A stretch of 43,376 nucleotides of DNA. Origin: a virus. Numbering within the stretch: the first letter of the stretch is position 1; every line of letters begins with the position of its first letter. Positions 30,586-36,447 of the stretch are shown one piece after another. The position numbers were made by a program, and so were the translations under genes. The stretch lies in the IMG/VR virus record IMGVR_UViG_3300046002_003911, positions 1-43,376 of that record. One strand, written 5' to 3'. The notes under the pieces were generated by a model. It was given only the letters and a program-made list of their open reading frames with translations. It did not search any database and was not told where the DNA came from.

Positions 30586-30993
30586 TTATTTCGGCAACAG
30601 TAGCCAATTATTCAAGGTTAGTATCTTTGGTTCATGCCGTCTTATATGAACATCAAGGCTTGAACAATCAAGCATTCGATCATCGAAATCAAGTAACACA
30701 ATGTCGCTATTGAATTCAGTTACTATCCACGCCTTACCTCCGGTCAATGAATGAACATGTTGCCAATTGATTTGTTCTTTTGAAACCTTATACGCGCGGG
30801 TCTTAGTCTCAAGCCAACATGTGAAATGTTTATTCTCATTAATTTTAGAGCTTGAAGATTGATATGAGAAATAACAATCTGGTACACCTGACCCTGTTGA
30901 TGTTTCAATTCGTTGTAGCATCCATTTACCTTTAGGTAGAAGTTTGTTCAATTCGCGTTTGAGTTTAGCGTGTAGTTTTTGTTCGGGGGTCAT
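30586..30993 (-). CDS. VRR-NUC-type PD-(D/E)XK nuclease
   Basis: A 135-aa nuclease on the leftward strand. The motif GVPDCYF (about 36-42) with Asp39, then CWLETKT (about 59-65) with E62-x-K64, and KEQINW (about 72-77) match the VRR-NUC family. Such enzymes act on structured or free DNA ends, including Holliday junctions in some members. The ribosome binding site is AAAGG about 10 bases upstream. It lies opposite to every neighbour, diverging from the promoter at 31014, so it may be a later insertion. Confidence 0.85.
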   Translation of the reverse strand: MTPEQKLHAKLKRELNKLLPKGKWMLQRIETSTGSGVPDCYFSYQSSSSKINENKHFTCWLETKTRAYKVSKEQINWQHVHSLTGGKAWIVTEFNSDIVLLDFDDRMLDCSSLDVHIRRHEPKILTLNNWLLLPK

Positions 30994-31013
30994 ATAATGT
31001 GCCTTTATTTAGG

Positions 31014-31072
31014 TTGTAAAGAACAGCGTGCAGGTTTACTATTTGTGTGCCGCAATTTTAGCGGTAAATTTT
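31014..31072 (+). promoter_or_regulatory. Promoter with 5' leader hairpin
   Basis: TTGTAA (31014-31019), 17-bp spacer (AGAACAGCG...), TACTAT (31037-31042). The leader folds as GTGCCGC...GCGGTAA (about 31047-31068) before AAAGGTG. Near-copy of 28939-28995. Confidence 0.82.
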
Positions 31073-31087
31073 AAAAAGGTGAACAAA

Positions 31088-31309
31088 ATGTTGAAATTCG
31101 AAAAGGGTATGTACGTCAAGGGTTTCGTTAAAATTTCTTCTAAGGCGTTAGACGCCTTAGCTACTGACAAAGTATTCCCGGACAGAGTTCGGGGTGAGAA
31201 TTACTATGATTCATTCGTAATTCCGCACGGTTCTCCGTGTTTGGAATTGCTGGAGCACATCGGCGGCAATCCGGCGTGTGCCGGTAGATTACGGGTCAAA
31301 GGTGAATAA
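31088..31309 (+). CDS. Hypothetical protein, 73 aa
   Basis: AAAGGTG is upstream of the ATG at 31088; the longer frame lies in the leader. The protein is mixed alpha/beta, with HGSPCLELLEHIGGNPACAG near the end. First gene of a three-gene unit. Function unknown. Confidence 0.65.
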   Translation: MLKFEKGMYVKGFVKISSKALDALATDKVFPDRVRGENYYDSFVIPHGSPCLELLEHIGGNPACAGRLRVKGE

Positions 31310-31310
31310 A

Positions 31311-31499
31311 ATGCCTGGATTTATTTTAGAGTTCACAACAAAAGCCAATGGTTTAGTCGTTCTTGAAGGTGACAATGTCAAGTATTGGGCAAGTACAGGC
31401 TTACCAACGTATGAAGGCGGTACGGAAGGTTTCATAGAACTATTCCCAGAAGTTGTTGCTGAAATGGTTAAAAGAGGAGTCATTAGTCATGTCAAATAA
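31311..31499 (+). CDS. Hypothetical protein, 62 aa
   Basis: AAAGGTG precedes the ATG at 31311, which follows the previous stop by one base. The product is beta-rich at the N terminus (FILEFTTKANGLVVLEG) with a C-terminal helix. It overlaps the next gene by 11 bases. Function unknown. Confidence 0.6.
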   Translation: MPGFILEFTTKANGLVVLEGDNVKYWASTGLPTYEGGTEGFIELFPEVVAEMVKRGVISHVK

Positions 31500-31827
31500 T
31501 ACAGTTGAAGCAGTCGTCACACGTTTTCTTGGTAACAAGCATCGCGATGAATTTATGCTAGCCAATCCTTGGCTAGATCTAACAATGGCTACCATCGTTT
31601 ATTTCAGGCGTCATACGTCGCATAAGACGTGGTACGCGACGTATAAAGATTTGAGTTATAAAGATCCTGAATATTTCAAACAGGCAATGATTGCAGAGAA
31701 AAACAAATGGTGGCAAATTCCGGTGTCAAAAGCGCAGGTGGCCAAAATTAAACCTGAAACGCATTTCAAGTACACGGCGTTAATTGCTGACCAGTTACCT
31801 ATCCCTAATTGGTTGGAAGGTTATTGA
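31489..31827 (+). CDS. Hypothetical protein, 112 aa
   Basis: AGAGGAG sits upstream of the ATG at 31489. The protein is basic and aromatic (TIVYFRRHTSHKTWYATYKD; KNKWWQIPVSKAQVAKIK). The terminator follows within 20 bases. Function unknown. Confidence 0.65.
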   Translation: MSNNTVEAVVTRFLGNKHRDEFMLANPWLDLTMATIVYFRRHTSHKTWYATYKDLSYKDPEYFKQAMIAEKNKWWQIPVSKAQVAKIKPETHFKYTALIADQLPIPNWLEGY

Positions 31828-31845
31828 TTCTTCATTAAGCCGTTA

Positions 31846-31870
31846 AAAAGCCGACAATTGTCGGCTTTTA
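31846..31870. terminator. Bidirectional Rho-independent terminator
   Basis: AAAAGCCGAC (31846-31855) pairs with GTCGGCTTTT (31860-31869) around AATT. The T run on the right serves the rightward unit, and the A run on the left gives a T run for leftward transcription of the 386-aa gene. Confidence 0.9.
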
Positions 31871-31913
31871 TTTTACCTGTAGCGCCTGACTGCCTAAATT
31901 TTAAGCAACATTT

Positions 31914-33074
31914 TCAAACAAGGCCGTTAAAGGCTTTCCAACGGTCAATGGCTTGTAACTCAATGCGGCGCATCCCGTGGAAATTATCATTCTTTTCATA
32001 GTCGAAATAGACGTCTTGTTCATCTTTGGTCATTATGAGCCAGCAACCAAGGTGAGGACTACCCTTACGTTCTATCTCCGCGCGGGTCATAGATTTCAAC
32101 AGTTCATTAAAGGTGCAATGTTGTGTCAACCATTCGGCACGATTGGCATCCTTTTGCGCCTGTATGAAGTCTTCGTAGCTGGTGTCGCGGTACATATCCT
32201 TACATGCTAAAGCAGATTCAAAAGCAATCTTATCTTTGAAGTATGCGCCGTCAACTTCGTACAAGTGGTGAGATACAGTATTATCATTAATTGGATCGGC
32301 GTTGTCATTAGGTATGAGATTTACTTTGTTCTCAGCGGAATGATCAAGTTCAATGATATCGTTCTCAATCAAGGCTTCAATCAAACGTAATCTCACGGCG
32401 CGGGTGTTATCGGTATTAATACCGCGTATCAAACGGAAGTTTGAAAACATCAGCAACATCGCACGCAATATTTCGGATTGACCAAGTGAGGAAGAATACA
32501 GGTCAATATCTACTTTAGAACGGATGTCTTTTAGCGCATCAATAATTGGCGCAATCTGGTTGGTCATGTGTCCAGCGTAATCAATTGGTGATTCGATCAT
32601 TGCAAAAGCCTGAGGAACATGAGCGGTGATTGTTACGTTTGCAGTGTTCAAATCAATTTCAACAGTACTTATGTCAACATCTTTCAAATCGGCAGTGACT
32701 GGGAACTCTTTGTAAAAGACACCTTGATGTTCAATTGATTGAAACAGAGCGCCGAAAGGTATCACAGTGCGACGGCCAATGCGAATGAATCGTTTACCAT
32801 CTGGTTCAACATCTTTATTCACGCCGAACAATAAAACAAAATTGTTAATGGTTTCAAATTGATGAGTGTGCGTACCAGCTCGTTTGAATTCGGGTGTACG
32901 CATGAAACTTGTACCCGTTTCATAGTATTTGAGTTTGTGCTTCAAAATACTTGATTGAGAATATTTCAAATCTTTGCGGGCCAATAGAGGAATCAGTTCG
33001 CGATTCTCATCTAGTGAGAAATGGATCTTGATCTTCTTGTACATACCGAATGAGGCGTTTGGGTCGTAGGTCAT
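31914..33074 (-). CDS. Unidentified leftward protein, 386 aa
   Basis: It has its own promoter (33126-33154), the ribosome binding site CTAAAGGAAAC and a shared bidirectional terminator, so it forms a single-gene unit. The N-terminal half is strand-rich (RFIRIGRRTVIPFGALFQS; VEIDLNTANVTITAHV), followed by a helical part (AIRLRLIEAL-like, DNTRAVRLRLIEALIENDI) and an acidic C terminus. No catalytic motif, membrane segment or known family was recognised. It is the largest gene here without a family. Its isolation beside the hub suggests a regulatory, host-interaction or accessory role, which is inference. Confidence 0.8.
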   Translation of the reverse strand: MTYDPNASFGMYKKIKIHFSLDENRELIPLLARKDLKYSQSSILKHKLKYYETGTSFMRTPEFKRAGTHTHQFETINNFVLLFGVNKDVEPDGKRFIRIGRRTVIPFGALFQSIEHQGVFYKEFPVTADLKDVDISTVEIDLNTANVTITAHVPQAFAMIESPIDYAGHMTNQIAPIIDALKDIRSKVDIDLYSSSLGQSEILRAMLLMFSNFRLIRGINTDNTRAVRLRLIEALIENDIIELDHSAENKVNLIPNDNADPINDNTVSHHLYEVDGAYFKDKIAFESALACKDMYRDTSYEDFIQAQKDANRAEWLTQHCTFNELLKSMTRAEIERKGSPHLGCWLIMTKDEQDVYFDYEKNDNFHGMRRIELQAIDRWKAFNGLV

Positions 33075-33125
33075 ATTGTTTCCTTTAGGTTGAGTTCACG
33101 GCCTTAACATTGACCGTTGCCAGTT

Positions 33126-33154
33126 ATTTTAACAAGGTTTAATAGTTGATGCAA
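33126..33154 (-). promoter_or_regulatory. Leftward sigma70-like promoter
   Basis: On the minus strand: TTGCAT (33149-33154), 17-bp spacer, TAAAAT (33126-33131). A small leader hairpin (ACGG...CCGT) follows before the ribosome binding site. Same architecture as the rightward early promoters. Confidence 0.75.
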
Positions 33155-33240
33155 TGGTTAATTGTTCGCTCGGGTAAGTGGGTAGTGGGGTTTTGAGGTG
33201 TTATATAGGTCTTACTAAGTTTAGGCATTAAACGGTCTAC

Positions 33241-33360
33241 TTGTAAGTTTAACTTTTATTATTGCCAGCCAAAAAGTGCAAAACAAAAAAGTCGGCATAT
33301 ATTAGTAAGGTAAAGTTACAAAGTCGGGGTTATGTGTTTGTTTTTGTTAGGTGGAGTTTT
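33241..33360 (+). repeat. Dispersed direct repeat A, right copy
   Basis: Bases 33241-33274 match 448-481 with one mismatch. The similarity continues loosely through a stem-loop (GCC...GGC) to TTGTTTTTGTTAG near 33340. Confidence 0.8.
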
Positions 33361-33385
33361 AAAGTTTGAATAGTGCGATTTGAGG

Positions 33386-33473
33386 TTTTAAGGACACTTT
33401 GTTACCAAATGGTAACATTGCCTAAAAAATAGGCAAAATGGGCTAATAACCTTATAAGGTGTCGTCCTTAAAA
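33386..33473 (+). other. Multi-hairpin element (closing stem with three internal stems)
   Basis: TTTTAAGGAC (33386-33395) pairs with GTCCTTAAAA (33464-33473). Inside are GTTACC/GGTAAC (33401-33406/33411-33416), TTGCCTA/TAGGCAA (33418-33424/33430-33436) and the palindrome CCTTATAAGG (33450-33459). It could be a structured RNA or a cruciform-forming origin element. The following 230 bases to the terminator at 33736 hold no convincing gene. Confidence 0.6.
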
Positions 33474-33705
33474 ACTACATGTATACCCTCTAATATTAGG
33501 TTTAGAGGATATATTGAATTGACTGTATTAAGGGTAAATGGTACAAAAATGATGCAAGAATGCAACACTTTTGTTGAATATGCTCTACCTTATAAGGGTA
33601 TTTGTTGGTTTTAAGGGGTTGCCCCCATGCAAAAGCGGTCAGTTATATCGAGTTTTTTAGCGAGTACATGATGCACAAAAACAACAGTTTTAAGACTGTT
33701 TTGTT

Positions 33706-33736
33706 GAGTGTTGCGTTGTTGCAACACTCTTTTCTT
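33706..33736 (+). terminator. Rho-independent terminator in the hub
   Basis: GAGTGTTGC (33706-33714) pairs with GCAACACTC (33721-33729), followed by TTTTCTT. No gene lies close upstream, which suggests that it ends an untranslated transcript covering the multi-hairpin element. Confidence 0.8.
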
Positions 33737-33747
33737 ATTTTGATCTT

Positions 33748-33990
33748 GTTTCACTGTCACTCAGCCTTTTAAAATAGTATATATTATTCTTATTTATTGG
33801 ACGATTTGACCGACTATGGTTGGAGTTGTGACATTGGTTAGAGCAAGATTGGATTATACGCGAATTGATATTATGTTGACCCCCCCCTGATCAAAATCGA
33901 TTGGATTATACGCGAGTTGTCCTTGTCACTCAGCCTTTTCAAAATCATTTATTTGACTCTTCAAATCGGTTGATTGAGACGACTATGGTG
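33748..33990 (+). repeat. Dispersed direct repeat B, copies 2 and 3
   Basis: Copy 2 (33748-33846) starts GTTTCACTGTCACTCAGCCT and ends TTGGTTAGAGCAA, like 661-759. Copy 3 (33924-33990) keeps TGTCACTCAGCCTTTT and GAGACGACTATGGTG. The copies alternate with the iteron-like repeats. Confidence 0.75.
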
Positions 33991-34086
33991 AGAGTGTCGT
34001 TATTTGATTATACGCGAATTGATATTATGTTGACCCTGATCACTGCCGATTTGATTATACGCGAATTTGATTATACGTGATTTGAT
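33852..34086 (+). repeat. Iteron-like repeats GATTATACGYGA
   Basis: Five copies of GATTATACG(C/T)GA start at about 33852, 33904, 34005, 34053 and 34069. Two copies extend identically through ATTGATATTATGTTGACC. A related TTATACGCG occurs at about 375. The region may be a replication origin or the binding site of an initiator or regulator; the sequence alone does not decide. Confidence 0.7.
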
Positions 34087-34118
34087 ATGACGTGAGACCA
34101 GATAGAACAGATTTTGGC

Positions 34119-34220
34119 AATAGTACGTTTGTACTATTGTTTGGCTAGCATACATTTACCCGCTTGGCAATAGTACAAACATACTATAGTACGTTTGTAC
34201 CACCAACAAATAGTACAAAA
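34119..34220 (+). promoter_or_regulatory. Operator-like array of TAGTACAAAC/GTTTGTAC sites
   Basis: CAATAGTAC-GTTTG-TACTATTG (about 34119-34140) is an inverted repeat. AATAGTACAAAC (about 34169-34180), TAGTACGTTTGTAC (about 34187-34200) and AATAGTACAAAA (about 34210-34221) repeat its half sites in both orientations. The array lies just upstream of the promoter of the 207-aa gene, so an autoregulator or host factor could bind here. Confidence 0.65.
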
Positions 34221-34247
34221 AACATGCACTAACTTGTTGGTGCAGGT

Positions 34248-34280
34248 TATTATTTGTGTGCCGCAATTGGCGGCGCAACC
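34248..34280 (+). promoter_or_regulatory. Promoter -10 with 5' leader hairpin
   Basis: TATTAT (34248-34253) is followed by GTGTGCCGC...GCGGCGCA (about 34256-34277), as in the other cassettes. No good -35 is found at 17 bp, so the unit may need an activator or use the repeats upstream. Confidence 0.6.
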
Positions 34281-34295
34281 AAACAGGTAAACAAA

Positions 34296-34919
34296 ATGCA
34301 AGCTACTAAAGGCAACACCAAAAGCAAAGCTACGAAACAGGTTGTTACGTTTAACAATGGCTTAACGGCAAATACTGCCGCGCCTATAGGCGTGCAAACA
34401 AATAACGGCTTGCCGGTGCAGTTTACCGCGCCGCAAAATAGCATGGCTGCAATGGCCCAAACTATAATGGCCGAAACAATTAAACCCGTTACAAGTGGGC
34501 GTAACGTAGGTTTTATTAGTTTTATAAACGGTTGGCCTAATGGCGTGCCGGTTGCAAACATGCAACCGCTAACTATTAACGGCGAGTTATTTAATGGCAA
34601 TATTGCGCACACTAACCCAGTGTGCAAAGCATACGTTAGCGGTAAAGCACAATCGGCAAACGTGCCAGCCTTTAAACAAAGCAACCAATTGGTTAAGTTG
34701 GGCAAAAAAGCCCCGCCTAACAATAGCAGTAATGTAACCAATGCTATATTCGGCCAAGCGGTAAATGCAGCATTTACCGCCAATGGCGGTAAGCCAATAA
34801 CATTAGGCGCATTGGCGCAAGCTTGTGCTAACGCAGGCGGTAGCGGCGCAATGCCGAATGTAATACCGTGGTTAGTACAACACGCATACGGCCGCACGCA
34901 TTGGCTAGTAAATGCGTAA
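34296..34919 (+). CDS. Unidentified protein without aspartate, 207 aa
   Basis: The ATG at 34296 follows an ACAGGT ribosome binding site in the standard leader cassette, and a terminator lies 25 bases after the stop. This is the main support for coding, because the absence of TGA and TCA makes long frames less informative here. The protein has no Asp, only two Glu, 12 Lys, 2 Arg and about 26 Asn. All Ser are AGC/AGT and all Phe TTT. The N terminus is basic (QATKGNTKSKATKQ). The C-terminal third (PITLGALAQACANAGG, then VIPWLVQHAYGRTHW) looks like a folded helical domain, possibly helix-turn-helix. The missing acidic residues follow directly from the DNA-level lack of GA. No family recognised. 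Confidence 0.65.
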   Translation: MQATKGNTKSKATKQVVTFNNGLTANTAAPIGVQTNNGLPVQFTAPQNSMAAMAQTIMAETIKPVTSGRNVGFISFINGWPNGVPVANMQPLTINGELFNGNIAHTNPVCKAYVSGKAQSANVPAFKQSNQLVKLGKKAPPNNSSNVTNAIFGQAVNAAFTANGGKPITLGALAQACANAGGSGAMPNVIPWLVQHAYGRTHWLVNA

Positions 34920-35001
34920 ACAATAACCGTTATTGTTTACAACAAAGCGGGCATTGCCCGCTTTTATTTTGCCTTGCAAATAATAATGGTTATTGTTTGC
35001 A
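34919..35001. repeat. Inverted repeats flanking the terminator
   Basis: AACAATAACCGTTATTGTT (34919-34937) is itself a palindrome. AATAATGGTTATTGTTTGC (about 34983-35000) repeats its right half in near-identical form. The pair brackets the terminator and could mark the end of a mobile segment. Confidence 0.55.
34944..34965 (+). terminator. Rho-independent terminator
   Basis: AAAGCGGGC (34944-34952) pairs with GCCCGCTTT (34956-34964), with T-rich sequence after it. It ends the 207-aa gene unit. Confidence 0.92.
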
Positions 35002-35020
35002 ATAGCGTATCGGCACAATG

Positions 35021-35123
35021 CACGCCAGCACGCCAGCACGCCAGCACGCCAGCACGCCAGCACGCCAGCACGCCAGCACGCCAGCACGCCAGCACGCCAG
35101 CACGCCAGCACGCCAGCACGCCA
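35021..35123 (+). repeat. Octamer minisatellite CACGCCAG, about 12.9 copies
   Basis: Twelve perfect copies of CACGCCAG plus seven bases of a thirteenth, without interruption. There is no spacer, so it is not a CRISPR array. Eight is not a multiple of three, so a chance ORF across it cycles through three peptides; it is judged non-coding. DGA/TCH are absent here too. Confidence 0.95.
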
Positions 35124-35386
35124 CGGCCTAGGCTACCCTACATGCTACCCACTTGCGTACACGCATGGCCCATTGTGGTGCGTTACAGCCCTATGTTACA
35201 TATTGCAACGCGTTGTAAGGTGGCATGGCCTATGCTATAGCAAGTACCGTGCCAACTGCTATAGTACATACATACTAGCGAAGGGGCCAAGCAAGTACCG
35301 TGCCAGCCGTGGTGGTACAGGCGTACTAGCGACGGGCATACCACCTGGTTTTAAAAGGCGATGGGTCCCATAGGGTAACTACCTAG

Positions 35387-35509
35387 CTTATACCCTGTCG
35401 ACATTTTATCAGTCTTTGATTGCTTATACCCTGCCAACAATTATCAGTTAAGACATTTATCAGTCTTTTGATTACTTATACCCTGCCGATATTTTTATCA
35501 GTCGCTACG
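35387..35509 (+). repeat. Three imperfect tandem repeats CTTATACCCTG...TTATCAGTC
   Basis: Units begin at 35387, 35423 and 35475 with CTTATACCCTGYC and contain ATTTATCAGTC. The middle unit is longer, with an extra ATTATCAGTTAAGAC. They lie upstream of the terminase operon, so they could be regulatory sites for late transcription or a packaging signal. A shorter direct repeat (GAAGTGTT) follows at about 35519 and 35541. The stretch from 35124 to 35386 holds no convincing gene. Confidence 0.75.
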
Positions 35510-35589
35510 TGTTATTAAGAAGTGTTGACTATCGGTTGAGAAGTGTTACCCCCCGATCATTTGTATATCAAAACACTCATATCAAAAAT

Positions 35590-35618
35590 TTTAAAAATTT
35601 CAAAATTTGTGTTATAAT
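35590..35618 (+). promoter_or_regulatory. Promoter of the packaging operon (weak -35)
   Basis: TATAAT (35613-35618) with only TTTAAA (35590-35595) 17 bp upstream, in an A/T-rich stretch. It may depend on an activator, as late promoters often do. Confidence 0.55.
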
Positions 35619-35662
35619 TGGATAAAAGAAGATTGGTTAATCTTCGTAACAAAGGAATCGAC

Positions 35663-36307
35663 ATGGCACGCTCAAGAAAACCCAAATTCAATAGTAATGA
35701 TAAAGACGCACCGCCGCCATTCGTGCTAGGTGACGACTTTGTACCGAACGTTGTCAAACCGTACAGTGAATACCCTAAACAGTTCGATGCCGAAGGTAAT
35801 CCATTGGCTCAAGTTGAACAAACTGAAATTCAAGGACTTGGTCGCGATCCTTTGGTTGCTCAGTATATGTTGCCAGAATGGTCAAAGAACATAAGCGAAG
35901 CGATGATCAACAACGCGAACATCAAAGGGAGTCCAGGATTTGACCCGGGTTATGAACAAGCCAAGCAAGTAGAACAAATGACCGCATTGGGCCTCAGTGT
36001 CCAAGACATCGCCGCGACATTGAGAATTGAACCTAAGCTACTTGAAAAGTATTATCAGTACGAGATTGACACATCTGCCCAACGTATCAACCAAGCCGTT
36101 GCAAAGATTGCCCTCCAAAGCGCCCTCGGAGGCGATACGGATATGGTGAAGTTCTGGTTGAAAACACGCGCCGGATGGAAAGAGACAAAGGTCACCGAAT
36201 TGACCGGATCCAATGGTGGTCCTGTTTTATTCTCCGAAGTCAAGCAGAACTTCCTTAGTGCAATCGAAGCCGAGATCACCGATGTTGATTATGAGGACTC
36301 GAAATGA
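35663..36307 (+). CDS. terS: Terminase small subunit-like protein
   Basis: A 214-aa protein directly upstream of the large terminase. Residues about 104-125 form a helix-turn-helix (TALGLSVQDIAATLRIEPKL), the DNA-binding part that recognises the packaging site. The region after it (AQRINQAVAKIALQSALGG) is helical, as in the oligomerisation domain. The N terminus is basic and disordered (ARSRKPKFNSNDK). AAAGGA is upstream of the ATG at 35663; the upstream TTG in frame overlaps the promoter. An ATGA overlap leads to the next gene. Confidence 0.8.
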   Translation: MARSRKPKFNSNDKDAPPPFVLGDDFVPNVVKPYSEYPKQFDAEGNPLAQVEQTEIQGLGRDPLVAQYMLPEWSKNISEAMINNANIKGSPGFDPGYEQAKQVEQMTALGLSVQDIAATLRIEPKLLEKYYQYEIDTSAQRINQAVAKIALQSALGGDTDMVKFWLKTRAGWKETKVTELTGSNGGPVLFSEVKQNFLSAIEAEITDVDYEDSK

Positions 36308-36447
36308 CCATCGACGAACTCGAAATGATTATCGACGAACTCATTGTTTCTGTTGATAACTATGTTCCAACAGAATCCGATATCAGAGATATTGAACCAA
36401 CAAAAGAAATAACGAACGATTGGCTTAATATTGAGTACACGATATGA
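36304..36447 (+). CDS. Tiny acidic protein between the terminase genes, 47 aa
   Basis: ATGA overlaps at both ends (with the small and the large terminase) argue for translation. The product is acidic (TIDELEMIIDELIVSVDNY), with an internal direct repeat of ATCGACGAACTC in the DNA. It may be a chaperone-like or regulatory peptide, or only a translational coupler. Confidence 0.6.
   Translation: MTIDELEMIIDELIVSVDNYVPTESDIRDIEPTKEITNDWLNIEYTI

Larger units (their letters stand above)
34112..35365. other. Segment devoid of DGA/TCH trinucleotides
   Basis: Read base by base, this 1,254-bp segment has no AGA, GGA, TGA, TCA, TCC or TCT. GA or TC occurs only as CGA or TCG, ten times in all (GA/TC steps at 34334, 34473, 34584, 34653, 34750, 34856, 35010, 35280, 35331 and 35360). 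Simple composition predicts roughly 150 GA/TC dinucleotides. The segment includes an operator-like region, promoter, gene, terminator, inverted repeats and an octamer minisatellite. The boundaries are sharp: AGA at 34109-34111 on the left, TCC at 35366 on the right. Confidence 0.95.

Noticed and set aside
33538-33620. A 21-codon peptide frame in the hub
   Set aside because: It has no convincing ribosome binding site and is too short to judge. The non-coding RNA reading of the region is preferred.
34250-34897. A 215-codon leftward open frame opposite the 207-aa gene
   Set aside because: TCA is absent from the plus strand here, so TGA stops cannot occur on the minus strand and long frames arise easily. 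The frame has no promoter or ribosome binding site, and its product is an implausible run of hydrophobic residues.
35021-35123. CRISPR array
   Set aside because: The eight-base units are contiguous without spacers and no cas genes are near. The Cas4-like nuclease at 17106 is a RecB-type recombination enzyme by context.
34974-35373. Open frames across the octamer minisatellite
   Set aside because: They exist because the repeat has no stops. They lack ribosome binding sites and would encode a low-complexity peptide ending in unrelated sequence.
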